Assembly (NCBI GenBank): GCA_023333565.1 | Contig: JAJKFH010002068.1 | Location: forward strand, 248,001 to 312,000 | From: Puffinus mauretanicus | Taxonomy: Eukaryota > Chordata > Aves > Procellariiformes > Procellariidae | Length of the DNA stretch: 64,000 bases | Direction of reading: 5' to 3' | Part shown: positions 1-10,220 of the stretch, in pieces | Numbering within the stretch: position 1 is the stretch's first letter | Layout: the number at the start of each line of letters is the position of its first letter | Translations under genes and position numbers: made by a program | Notes under the pieces: model-generated | The model's database searches: none | What the model was told of the DNA's origin: nothing | Seen by the model: only the letters and a program-made list of their open reading frames with translations

Positions 1-1313
1 TTAATTCCTTCTACCAGGTAGTAACTCTTTAGACAAACACAACTGGACACAAATATTTGCAGCCTTACTTCCTTTGAAAGAGAAAGCTAAATAAATTATT
101 CCCACCCTGCACTGTGAAAGCTGGCAATTTCTGGCTGTGATGAACCAGAATGGGGAGGCAATTAACTTCCTTCTGGTACTTGAACAGAGGTATTCCACTA
201 CTTTTTTTCTAGTGTAATAGCACCTATGGCCACACTGCTACAAATTTGTTCACCATGTCTCAGGCCCCTTTCACCATCTAGTATTGGAAAGCATACGCAA
301 ATGTTGGGTTGTTGAGGTCACTCAGTTATGCATATATATATCCCTATATATTTTAGGGATATAGCAGTGTGTGTGCCTTTACAGAGTCAGATTTGAACAG
401 CTCTTCTGTCCCGTGAGACCAATGCGGGGCAAATCTGTCAGGACAGCATTCAAGGGAATGCGTTCACGTTGCACAGAATGCCCTTGTGGTGGAAGCAGAG
501 TCTGACTAATGTGCTTTCTTGGCCCACTGAAGCCACTCCTGCTTCTCCCCAGCTCTAGCCAAATTCATACGAGGCAGGCCAAAACAAACAATAAACATTT
601 CTCGCAGAGTTTATTTTAGTCTGAGTCAGATAATCTGCTGCGAGTTTGACTTAAGACTGCTTCCTTGCCATGAGGAGAAGCTGCATGCTATTTTACTAGG
701 GTTTTGCCTATTCTGTAGAATCCAAGGCTAGAACAAAATGAAACTAAATATGGAACCTGTAAGAATCCAAGCAGTTGTTCTTTAACACTATCAAAGCTGT
801 CTGACTTAGACCTAAAGTGGGTAGAAAACCTCTGGAGACCCATATGACTGTTTCCTCTGTCCTTGTATCACAAAAACAGTGTATAAGGTTCCAGGTTTTT
901 AAGCCTGGGGACACTGCTTGGCCCCATCTAGGAAGTCTTTGGGAGTAGGAGGGACCTCTTGACTCAAATAATGGGAGATCTTGTGTATCAGAACATCAGC
1001 GGAGCTAGAGGCCACTCGGACCAGCAGAGCATAGGGATGCAGTAAGCACAGTCTGAGTCAAGATGAGTTAGAAGAGTTCGCCAGTGAGCAAGAAGGGCAT
1101 CTTCATGTCTCATACTGATCATTTTGCCTTTTGTGGGCATCAAATGCTGAGAGCGAGCCCATCTGGAAGGTGTGTTCTGGGGAGATAAGGCAGTAGCCTT
1201 GCAAATTTTTTCAGCTCTGTCCTCATGCACGTAAGCTTGTTCTTTGTCACGGGCAGAGGTAATTGTTGAGAGTGCTAGGGACTTGTTCAGGGTCTGCTTT
1301 TCTTATCTTACAG
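1..1313 (+). other. Intron of C1QTNF12 upstream of first visible exon (partial)
   Basis: No exon fits the missing upstream part of the protein, so this is read as the 3' portion of an intron. It holds a perfect 10-bp-stem, 7-nt-loop hairpin at 337-363 in an AT-rich patch. I see no recognisable repeat. Confidence 0.6.
337..363. repeat. Short perfect inverted repeat (hairpin)
   Basis: Arms 337-346 (TATATCCCTA) and 354-363 (TAGGGATATA) are exact reverse complements, separated by 7 nt. It is intronic and of unknown function. Such AT-rich hairpins also arise by chance. Confidence 0.6.
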
Positions 1314-1422
1314 CCTCTGGCCAAAGGAGCTTTTCTCCGGGGGACAGGATTAAATCTGGCAACAGGACGTTTCACAGCACCTGTGTCTGGCATCTACCAG
1401 TTTTCAGCCAATGTCCACATTG
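1314..1422 (+). CDS. C1QTNF12: C1QTNF12 coding exon A (first in window)
   Basis: The exon follows the acceptor TCTTATCTTACAG and begins on a codon boundary (phase 0). It encodes 36 residues starting [12 protein letters not shown] and ending SANVHI, then one base of a split Asp codon. The donor is GTGAGT at 1423. It carries the early C1q strands, including [13 protein letters not shown], the family's hallmark region that forms the first conserved part of the jelly-roll core. The open frame extends back to 1263, but residues before 1314 are intronic. Confidence 0.95.
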
Positions 1423-4400
1423 GTGAGTGTTGTCCACAGCACCCTTTTCTGTACTGCTTGAGAGGTGCAGGAGGGAGTCCTGGAGAACTCTCTGGGTCTC
1501 TGGGTCCTGTTTGATTTGAAGCATGTGCAATGGCAGCTCTTTGCAGTGAGCTCTCTCTTTGGTACCATGACCCAAAACCCTGTCCTTAGAGCTGGGTGCT
1601 TTCACAGACTGATAGCCGCAGCAGGCTGCTCCATGCAAACCAAACAAATCAACACTCCTTATGGAGGATGAGTTTAGGGACCAAATATATTCATGTGCGG
1701 AAGTTATGGCTTCCATAAAAGACTTTAGAAGAAATGAGCGTGATGATATAGAACTGCATCAAGGCAGTTTTGACTGTGTTTTGTCACCAATGCATTCGTT
1801 CAATGGTTTTAATCATTCAGTGGTGAAGTATTTTATAATCCAACACCAGAAGAGTGCTTTCCTAAGAAGTTGTTATGGGTTGACCCTGACTGGACGCTAA
1901 GTGCCCCCCAAAGCCACTCTATCACTCCCCTCCTCAGCTGGACCAGGGAGAGAAAATATAACAAAAGGCTCGTAGGTCAAGATAAGGACAGGGAGAGATC
2001 ACTCACCAGTTACTGTCATGCACAAAACAGACTCTATTTGGGAGAAAAAATAATTTAATTTATTGTCAGTCAAATCAGAGTAGGATAATGAGAAATTAAA
2101 CTAAAATCTTAAAACACCTTCCCCCACCCCTCACTTCTTCCTGGGCATAACTTTACTCATGATTTTCTCTACCTTCTCCCCCCCAGTGGCACAGGGGGAC
2201 GGGGAATGGGAGTTGCAGTCAGTCCATCACACGTTGTCTCTGCCACTCGTTCCTCCTCAGCGGGAGGACTTCTCACACTCTGCCCCTGCTCCAGCGTGGG
2301 GTCCCTCTCACAGGAGACAGTCCTCCACAAACTTCTCCAACGTGAGTCCTTCCCATGGACTGCAGTTCTTCACGAACTGCTCCAGCCTGGGTCCCCCGCG
2401 GGGTCACAAGTCCTGCCAGTGTGGGCTTCTCTCTCCATGGGTCCTGCCAGGAGCCTGCTTCAGCGCAGGCTTTCCACAGGGTCACAGCCTTCAGGCATCC
2501 CCCTGCTCCAGCGTGGGGTCCTCCACGGGCTGCCGGTGGATATCTGCTCCACCGTTAACCTCCATGGGCTGCAGGGGGACAGCCTGCCTCACCATAGTCT
2601 TCACCATGGGCTGCAGGGGAATCTCTGCTCCAGCGCCTGGAGCACCTCTCCCGCTCCTTCTTCACTGACCTTGCTCTCTGCAGGGTTGTTTCTCTCACAT
2701 ATTCTCACTCCTTTCTCCAGCTGCAGTTGTGCAGGCTTTTTTTCCCCCTTCTTAAATATGTTATCATAGAGGCGCTACCACCGTTGCTGCTGGGCTCGGC
2801 CTTGGCCAGCGGCGGGTCTGTCTTGGAGCTGGCTCTATCAGACATAGGGGAAGCTTCTAGCACCTTCTCACAGAAGCCACCCTTGTAGCCTCCCTGCTAC
2901 CAGAACCTTGCCACACAAACCCAATAGAGAAGTCGCAAGGTTACTGGTGTCTCTGTTAAGCCAAACACCAGCAACGGGTGGTCTGCTATGTTGTGAAAGT
3001 GCTTATATTTCTTCCACTGCTTTCCCCAGACCACAGTGAGTTGAAGAGTAAAGTCCAACTCCGAGCCAGAGATAACGTCCGAGTGTTGATCTGCATTGAA
3101 TCCCTGTGCCACCGATACACGTGAGTTACTGCAATGCTGTCTTGGCAAGTATTTTTCTCAGATGGGCCAATGTGTCAACCAACTGTGGCTCATCGACAGT
3201 GAATTTTATATGATAAATGCTTGTAGAACTTTTCTGAAGAGAGTGATTCCATCCAGCCCTTAGGTTTTATGTGTTTTTTTAATTCTGATTTTTAACCTTT
3301 CAGTGCTAATTACTCTAAATAGCTAAATATTGCATATGTTGAGAGAATTGTGAATGAAGTTGGCTGAAACTGGATGTAGCTAAAGGTGCTGAATGCTCAG
3401 CTGTCATCATAAACATACAGAGTGGGAGAAACACTTTAATTTTGTGCCAGAGGTTGTTAGCTCAATTTTTATAATTTCAGCTGCATCCTGAATGGATCAC
3501 AGCATCTCACTCATGTTGCCATGGAAGTGTCGGAGTGATGAGGAGAATGAATAGGTGGAAAATAGAGGTGAATGGGTCCTGAGGCAGAAAGTGCAGGGCT
3601 TGTATACAGGTATATGATACCTTCCCACAGCCCTCAGCTGCCTTGTGGAGCTTGCTCAGATAGCCACGCTGAATTTTCCTCTGCTGGGATCCATTAGCAA
3701 AACTCTGCTAAAGAAATGCTTTTGTTAGGCCATGGCAACCTTGGGTGTGGTACCTTATGCAGTGGGCCACGGCATCAGCATACTGTTGGCTGCTCTTGTT
3801 TGCTGTGCTTCTGTCGTCCTTTCAGCTGCAGCATATAGATGCCCTGCGTCTCAGAGAAGGCCAGCTTGCTCGGGAGGAGTTTGGCAAGCTTTGCTTGGAG
3901 GAAGGGGCTGGGGAGCCCCTGGGCTGGGCTGAATTGCACCCAGCAGAGGGCAATGCTGCTTGCACAGAGTGGCCTCCGCTTCTGCTTGCAGCTCGGCCCT
4001 TGTCACGGGAGGAAAGATGCCTGTACAGGGCCGTGCAGATTTGCTCTGCCCTGCCTCCAGCTCTTCCAGTGCAGCTGTAGCAACGCCCTTGCAATAGCAC
4101 CACTGAAATATATCCATAAAACGACTCCACAGGTGCAACTTAAAACCCACAAAACCATAAATTTGCTGCTGGACTGGCTGCTTCAGCTCTCGCCTTCCCT
4201 GCTCCATGAGTCGGAGTGCTGCAAATAGGACTGACCTCTCCACAGGCATTTCAATGTAGAAGCTTTATTGGCGGGTGAATTTGACATGAAGCTTCATGTA
4301 ATAAATAAACCTCTGTTAGGTTTCATTGGCCTGTGGAAAAGACTTGATTGGTATCTGAGTACCCATTAGTAACTGGGGTAAGAGGGAGCTGTGTGCCCAC

Positions 4401-7400
4401 TGACCTGATGGGAAGTCAAGGAGCTTGCTGTCTGGAGCAACTGGCACCTCCTCGGCCTTGTAGACTGTTTTATAACAGTCTTTTACGATTGCAGCACTTA
4501 AAGTGAGGCAGTGACAGACTGGCTGCAGTCACAATGTCAGCAGAAGAAGCGGGGTGTAACTCTTGCCCCTTGAAGGTTTGCCTGTAAGCTGCAGAACTTT
4601 AAGGACATTTCGTTTCTGGCACTTGTGGTGAGAATTCCTTTAGATCTTGCTAAGAATGGACCTCAGCCTGATCTTGAAGTCTGGGATGCGTGTTGACAAT
4701 AGTGATTTTGGGACAGCCCAGGCCTTCAATCACAGGGGTGGAACAGGTATAAGTAGGGTAGAATGTTACTGTCCTTTTTACGAGTAGCTCTCACAAATTG
4801 CCTTTGCAGAGTGCAGGTTCCTATTCCTGTCCTTTACTCTGCATAGTAAAGACCAGTCAGGTTCAAGTAATCAGTTTTTTTTTCTTCAGCATTGGTCCTT
4901 TTTTCTTTTCACCTACAACAATCTCCTCTTATCTTAGAAATTTCATCAAGAACAGGTCTCATGCTCCTAGCCCTTGGATTCCCCATGAACAGAAACTGCA
5001 AGTTCCACAGAACCTTTTTCTACATGCTTTTGGGATGTGGAAAATTATTGCCTGTTGCTGATGTTGACCTGATGATATTTCAATAAAGATTTGAGTCAAT
5101 GAGTGGGTGAGATTTATGAAGCCACCTAAGAGGATTTAAAAGTGAAATTGACCCTGCAGATCTCCAAGAGTGAAAAGCTGTTCTGCCATCCTGATCTCCA
5201 CTCTACATTGTCTTCAGTTTCAGAATCATACTGAAAATCTAAATTCCATTTAAACCATTTTGCAAAATAAATGGAAGTGACAGTGGTGAGTTTTTCTTCC
5301 TAATGATTCCACAAGCTCCCCACTGATTTGGTGAAGGCATCTGAGAGAGAACAAAGTGTTTTTCTTCTGGAAGGCTCACTTCTGTCTCCAAGGATAGAGT
5401 CTGTCTGTGTCTCTTTCTCTCCTCTGCTGTCAACCTTACAGTAATATTACTAAAGAACGGATGTCAGTCTCTGATAGCTTTCAACATGACTTTTTAGTCT
5501 TGCTTCCTTGTTCTGGTAAATGCAAGCGCAAGACTTATCTGGATAGGAAGCTTCCCTGTGGGCCATGGAGACCACTGTGCCTTCCTCATTGCAGGTCTTT
5601 TTAGCTGAAAGCTCCTAGAAAACTGTTCTGGTTCTAGCTGGGATGTGTGAACAACCTCTTTGTCACATACAGACCAGGCAGGTTTACTGGGATGTTTTGA
5701 GATTAACTTGCCATCTGAAGAATTTATAGCTACATTCTCCAAAGAACAGTAACCGTAAAAACTTTTTGTTCTTAGACAGAACTGACCCAGATGTTAATTG
5801 TTTAGGTAAAGCTGTCTGATGTCTGACTCGGAGTTTTCATCAGTTGTCCAGGGTTGCAATTTATGATTGCTGTCCTGCAAGGCTGACCTGAGTTGAGTGA
5901 GTTGGACAGCATGGGAGTAAAGCAGAGTCAGCACTGGCTCTACGAGGGGCATCTCCCTCTCCTATGGTGGGTGAGAGTATGACTGGTCTGTGGCATGGAA
6001 GGAAGATGGGTGGAGGGATGGGAACCTGTCTGGACAGACATTCTGCTGGCACAGGCTGAGCTGCTACCCGTGCTTGTGGAATTTCCTTGGGGATGTCAGC
6101 GTACACAGTCTTTCATTTGAGGGAGCTGAAAGAGCCCTAAGGGCTTTCGGCTGAGAGAGATGGAAACTCAGAGGCAAGGAGACAGTTGGAGTAGAAGAGA
6201 TTAATGGTGGGAAGTTCCCACCCAAGTTAGGCTTTTGGCAGGATATGACACACAGACTGAGCTCTTCAATCAAGGTGGTGCCAAGTGGCTTGCTCTCTCT
6301 GGGCCAAATTGCCCCTACCTTTTATGCATATTATTTCCTTGCAAGGGGGCTGGAAACAGCACGTTTGCACTTGCTAGGTTTCGTCACCACCACTTCATGG
6401 AAAAAAAGGGAGGAAAGGGGTTGGTTTTCTTGGGAAAACAACTAGCTCTGCTACCACTGGCTGGGCAGATTTCAGAATAACCAGCCAAGCATGGAGCTCT
6501 GTGCTTTCATACTGCTTTGGAACTGAGCTTACATGGCTTGTTCTGATTGTTGATGTCTCGGGCACCTCCTTCCACCCTGAATCCTGTACAAAGGAGCTGA
6601 GTTAGAGTTCTGTAAACAGAGGATGCCACAGAGAGGAACTGTCCTACATCTTGCTACTGCAAGGAATATGATGGCTATTAGAACATGATGTTAGAAAAGA
6701 ATGGTGCTTGAGGGGTGATCTGGAGCTCCCCCTTGAATTTTAACTGAAGTGCAATTTTTTTTTTTTGCTTGTATGTGACCCCTGATCCAAATGTCCTCCC
6801 AAAACAGCTTTCAGCTGCAGAGTATGTTCTTTCTTGCATAGGCTGAGTACATATATTGTTAAGGTGAAATAGGCCTTTCATACCTTGAAAATGAATGAAC
6901 TGTTATTGGCAGAATGCACATAGCTAGCTCTTTGCAGAATAACAAGAATGTAAACTATTGTGGTGGTCAACAAACTGGGATAACTGGTATGTAAATAAAT
7001 CTAAAGGCTTGTTTAGGGGGATAGAGACCACAGGACCTTGAGAAAGGCCTTTGTGAGAGAAGGTGGCTCCCAGTTCCTGCCTCCAGCTGAGTTTTGCGTT
7101 CATAATCCTGTATGCTCTGTGGGTCTTCCATTAATCACTACAGTGAGGACAAGGTTCCACTGTTCTCTTTTCAAGGCAGCTGATTCCTGCTAGAATCAAG
7201 TCAACAGGCCATCTGTTTAGTACGGATTGGCACTAGAACCACCAGGTCCCATTTCTAGGGAGGTCATGAGACTATCGTCGTTCCACATACATAGTTGTGA
7301 CTGCCTTAGGTGTTTAACCTGTTTATTTTTCTTTTGCTACTGTTTAGGTCTTTGGAAGTCATTGCTGGTCTGGAAAGTAACAGCAAAATCTTCACTATCT

Positions 7401-8135
7401 ATGTGCATGGCTTACTGCAGCTGCAGGTAAGCCCGTGCAGACTGGGAATCACTGTACTAGTTTCTTGGCAGGCTGTGGAGTTATATACTGGCAAGGCTGA
7501 ATTCTCACCAGGAGGTGGGGAAGTTTTTATTAACCTTCTTTCTAAGGTTAATGAAGTTAAATGCCTTACCTGGGGTGACTAGAGAGAATCTGTGGCAGGA
7601 ACAGGAACAAAAGCCAGACTTGTGTTGCACGTTCTGATCTTAAGCCACAGAAGTAACCTTCCCCCTAAGAAATGACAGTAAATATTTTTCTTTCTCAGAT
7701 CTCCTCTTGCATTGTCAAGATGGCAGTTGTATTTCCCATTTCATAGAAGGGAATCTGAAGCACAGGTGGCCACTTGACTAGTCACCCCAAAAGATGCTAG
7801 CGCAGTAAGATCTAATTAAGTAATAAACCTATAGCACAGTTTCACTACAGAAAATTTCCACCAAGTCAAAGCTGTAGTGCTGCAGTAAAAATGTTTGGTC
7901 AGATCCTGTTCCCAGGAGCCAAGAGAAGGGCAGGAGGCTTCTGTGCTTAGTTCATGGTAGTGAAATGCCTTTTTTCCTCCTTTTACACTGGGATGAAGTG
8001 TCAGATATTTTCCCTTCCCTTTTGTTCTCTCTGCAGGCTGGCCAGTACACCTCCATATTTGTGGACAACAGTGCTGGAGCTCCCATCACCATTCAGAATG
8101 GATCAGATTTCATGGGCATGTTAATGGGCGCGTAA
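1314..8135 (+). CDS. C1QTNF12: C1QTNF12 (adipolin/CTRP12), 3' part, four exons
   Basis: Joined exons 1314-1422, 3030-3120, 7348-7426 and 8037-8135 total 378 nt: 125 residues plus TAA. Every intron has AG/GT borders and the phases (1, 2, 0) connect in frame. The product is most of a C1q/TNF-like domain. The segments [26 protein letters not shown] and the tail [16 protein letters not shown] closely match my recollection of human C1QTNF12, better than its paralogue ERFE. The family is secreted. Adipolin is an adipose-derived, insulin-sensitising hormone that assembles through its globular domain. Two cysteines (residues 58 and 63 of the visible part) sit in the family's conserved CIxxxC motif. 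One N-glycosylation sequon, N-G-S, lies at visible residue 114. The signal peptide, cleavage-site region and first C1q strand must be encoded upstream of the window, because no matching exon is visible in 1-1313. Gene identity is very likely. The exact spliced form is inferred. Confidence 0.93.
1866..1870. repeat. Left target-site duplication of solo LTR (GAAGT)
   Basis: Exact copy of 2929-2933, directly abutting the LTR end. Confidence 0.85.
2059..2064 (-). promoter_or_regulatory. LTR poly(A) signal AATAAA (antisense)
   Basis: TTTATT on the + strand reads AATAAA on the minus strand. It lies about 690 bp downstream of the LTR's TATA-like box. Whether it is active is unknown. Confidence 0.5.
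2285..2640 (-). repeat. Irregular ~45-bp tandem array inside the LTR
   Basis: A CTCCAGCGTGGGG-like core recurs near 2289, 2334, 2380, 2459, 2506, 2547 and 2628, with weaker copies between, at spacings of about 35-47 bp. By position it lies between the LTR's TATA-like box and its poly(A) signal, so it would be in the transcribed part of the LTR. Confidence 0.65.
2753..2759 (-). promoter_or_regulatory. LTR TATA-like box (antisense)
   Basis: TTAAATA on the + strand reads TATTTAA on the minus strand, about 170 bp from the LTR 5' end. This fits a promoter at the end of a short U3. Activity is not shown. Confidence 0.45.
2929..2933. repeat. Right target-site duplication of solo LTR (GAAGT)
   Basis: Exact copy of 1866-1870. 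The pair fixes the LTR borders despite the mutated terminal base. Confidence 0.85.
3030..3120 (+). CDS. C1QTNF12: C1QTNF12 coding exon B
   Basis: The acceptor is TTTCCCCAG ending at 3029 and the donor is GTGAGT at 3121. The exon supplies the last two bases of the split Asp codon, 29 full codons, and two bases of a split Thr codon. The encoded run begins [10 protein letters not shown] and contains [11 protein letters not shown] with the paired cysteines. This exon matches the middle of the C1q domain of adipolin. An antisense solo LTR ends only 101 bp upstream. Confidence 0.95.
3121..7347 (+). other. C1QTNF12 intron (4.2 kb), no other gene seen
   Basis: The intron is bounded by GTGAGT and TTTAG. 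The flanking exons join without loss of C1q sequence, so no coding exon is missing. It contains an internal AATAAA at 5082-5087 and a 12-T run near 6757. I see no recognisable mobile element. Confidence 0.8.
7348..7426 (+). CDS. C1QTNF12: C1QTNF12 coding exon C
   Basis: The acceptor is CTACTGTTTAG ending at 7347 and the donor is GTAAGC at 7427. One base completes the split Thr codon, followed by 26 codons ([20 protein letters not shown] and then GLLQLQ). It ends exactly on a codon. The LESNS and GLLQLQ words are characteristic of the C-terminal half of the adipolin C1q domain. Confidence 0.95.
7427..8036 (+). other. C1QTNF12 last intron (610 bp)
   Basis: The intron runs from GTAAGC to CTGCAG with a pyrimidine-rich 3' end. 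Nothing else is identified inside it. Confidence 0.85.
8037..8135 (+). CDS. C1QTNF12: C1QTNF12 terminal coding exon
   Basis: The acceptor CTCTCTGCAG ends at 8036. There are thirty-two codons and a TAA stop at 8133-8135. The tail encodes [16 protein letters not shown] followed by [16 protein letters not shown], the last two C1q strands and the hydrophobic C-terminus typical of the family. The N-G-S here is a possible glycosylation sequon. I recall the human protein having Ala in place of this Asn, but that rests on memory alone. Confidence 0.95.
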   Translation, partial: AGQYTSIFVDNSAGAPITIQNGSDFMGMLMGA

Positions 8136-9564
8136 CAACATCTGCAGCAGTGTAGCAGGGAAGGATACGAATTAGAGCCTTGCAGTGTACATTTGACTGA
8201 AGAAACCTTCACTTTGACTCTTGAAGACTGCTTCCTGTAACTGTTGGCATCTTTTCAAACAAGCGAAGAGCCGTTCCTTTCACAGATACTTCAGCTTGCT
8301 TTCAGAGGCTACTGCTTTTCAAGGTCCACACCAGTTCATTCATCATAAAAAATATACTTTTGTAATTCAGAAACAAACTCTGTAATATTTAATTTGTGCT
8401 TCACCAGATGCTCACTGAACAATACGCTGAGATTTGGAATTTGTTACCTTATAACTTTATTTCACAATAGCACTTGTAATCAGCATGTCTTTTGGGATTG
8501 GTTGCGGGGTGTTTGAGTTAGTAAATGAAGGATTGAGAGGGTAAGTAAAATAGTGACTATATTCTATGTGTTGTGGAGGAAGGAGATGAGGATTTGCCAG
8601 CAAAACTGCTTTTTTCATACAATTGTAAATGGTATAGGCCCTCTCTCATGTTCAGAATTGGATATATTTGACAAGAAGTATGTTGAATTCTCAGACAATG
8701 CCTGCTTCATAGATGGGAATCCCAGGTCTGAACTCTTTAATTGTGGTTCTTTATATCTAAGTATTTCCTTGATCTTATTGATGAAGCCGAATACCTCGCT
8801 GCCTGTGCAGTTTTGTTTTTATGAAAAGGTAAGGCCAATGGCACCAGTTCTAGCATGAACTCCCTTACTTGTATTCTTACGTTTTAGTAAGATATACATG
8901 TGGTTTTGGACTGCATCACGTAAACAGCATCCTCTCAGGTGCCATAATCACTTGTAAATGTGTCAAATGCATTACACTGGTCATCAGAAGCCTGGCAAAG
9001 ACAGTGAGCATAGCAGCCTCGGATCAGATACGTCACCTATTTGGTGCTTGTTGAACTGCAGCGAAATGGTGAAAGAAAACATGGGGCAAGGCTCACTTCC
9101 ATCAGGTGGCCAGGGTCATAGGGAGTCTATCTGAGCTCTACTTGGAGGTTGAAAGTGCTGTCAAAGACCTTTCAAAAGACCGTCCAGTGAATGTTTTCTG
9201 GATTTCTACAAATCTGTTTGCAAATGTAAGCATGTGAGATTGAGCCCCCAAAGCAGCTTTGCATATAGCTCCCGGCTATAAACTCATTTTAACAAAGTAT
9301 AAAAGGGTGTTGACATTTCATGGGGTTAAGGTGTTACCCAAGATGTGGTAACATCCTTGTGATTAAAAAAAACCACACTCATTTGATGTACCTCTGTAGC
9401 TTTCCCTTTCACAGACACCTGGCCCTTTTGTTGATTCAACTTAGCTAAGGAAATGGTTGTATAAGTGTCTCATAAACAGATGGTAGCAAGGCCCAAAATG
9501 GAGTCCAGATACTTGTTCTTGAATGTTTGCAGTGAATGGAAAATGTCCCTTTTACAGCGTTGCA

Positions 9565-9680
9565 ATTTTTGATCAACTACAGTATCTTCGTGTAATGAAA
9601 ACAAAGACTGCTGGGGACAGCAGAAGGCATGAAAAAAATATCATCCGTTGCTGGGTCTGTTGTTCAGGTTGATCAAAAAT
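9565..9680 (+). repeat. 13-bp perfect inverted repeat in inferred 3'UTR
   Basis: ATTTTTGATCAAC at 9565-9577 and GTTGATCAAAAAT at 9668-9680 are exact reverse complements, 90 nt apart. The enclosed segment has its own small hairpin (CTGCTG/CAGCAG around 9608-9623), so the RNA could form a branched stem-loop. Confidence 0.6.
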
Positions 9681-9836
9681 GTTGAGGTGTTATGCAAAGA
9701 TGTCTTGTTTCAAGAGCTGTGGAAAAATCTGCTGTAAAACAGGCATGGCTGAAACTGTTTTTTCATCTCCGTTATAAATACCTTGAGACAGATCTTTAAG
9801 GGTACTAAATGGTATTTTTTCTTTTGTGAAGAACAT

Positions 9837-9842
9837 ATTAAA
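9837..9842 (+). promoter_or_regulatory. Alternative poly(A) signal ATTAAA
   Basis: Common variant hexamer 1.7 kb after the stop codon, followed by a G/T-containing segment. Possible alternative 3' end. Confidence 0.3.
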
Positions 9843-10197
9843 GTGATACTGTTGGAGGAGGAAGGAGAGGTACAGGGAATAGCCAAGTAGTTACACAGGT
9901 AAATTCCACTTTCTAGTCAGTGGAATGCAGTTGTTCTAGACAGTCACACAGATCCAGTTAGAAATATAGCAACTGTCAATGTTTATATATTAATTCTTGC
10001 TCCACAATATATGCCAGAATTCCTATGGATTTTTTTGTAGTATACTTTGGGGAGAGAATGTACTTTTAAGCATAAACTGGGTGCTCCACTAGCAGAGGGG
10101 AGTCCAAGGCTATTGAAAGGCATAGCAAGTAGCAACGGTAGTAATTTCTGGAGCTTCAGAAAGCATATAACACAGATGAATATCACTAAACCCTGTC

Positions 10198-10203
10198 AAT
10201 AAA
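10198..10203 (+). promoter_or_regulatory. Candidate poly(A) signal AATAAA of C1QTNF12
   Basis: First canonical AATAAA after the stop codon, followed by the T/G-rich stretch TGTTTACATTGGGGTCTG, which suits a downstream element. A second AATAAA is at 10311-10316. Confidence 0.5.
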
Positions 10204-10220
10204 GATTGGCTGTTTACATT

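Larger units (their letters stand above)
1871..2928 (-). mobile_element. ERVL-type solo LTR inside C1QTNF12 intron
   Basis: The interval is flanked by the identical 5-mer GAAGT at 1866-1870 and 2929-2933, which is a target-site duplication of ERV length. In the reverse orientation it starts at 2928, has a TATA-like TATTTAA (complement of 2753-2759), and an AATAAA signal (complement of 2059-2064). It ends at 1871 in ...CATAACA. I recognise the sequence as a common avian ERVL-family LTR. One terminal dinucleotide has changed: the reverse-strand start is TC instead of TG. No internal viral genes are present, so this is a solo LTR left by recombination. Open frames at 2159-2769 are by-products of its GC-rich repeats. 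It lies antisense to C1QTNF12, the orientation usually tolerated in introns. The exact family name needs a repeat library. Confidence 0.88.
8136..10220 (+). other. C1QTNF12: Inferred 3'UTR of C1QTNF12
   Basis: AT-rich non-coding sequence after the stop codon. No AATAAA was found before 10198, although an ATTAAA variant is at 9837-9842. A transcript ending near 10220 would have a roughly 2.1-kb 3'UTR. A shorter UTR using a weaker signal is equally possible without transcript data. The interval contains a perfect 13-bp inverted repeat (9565-9577 and 9668-9680). Confidence 0.5.

Noticed and set aside
1..1313. Search for the preceding C1QTNF12 exon
   Set aside because: No open stretch with AG/GT borders encodes anything like the expected linker or first C1q strand.
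2159..2769. Two long overlapping + strand open frames (169 and 187 codons)
   Set aside because: They lie inside the antisense LTR and reflect its GC-rich tandem units; no protein domain.
5082..5087. AATAAA inside the 4.2-kb C1QTNF12 intron
   Set aside because: No sign of a terminal exon ending there; the flanking exons join normally, so premature polyadenylation is unsupported.
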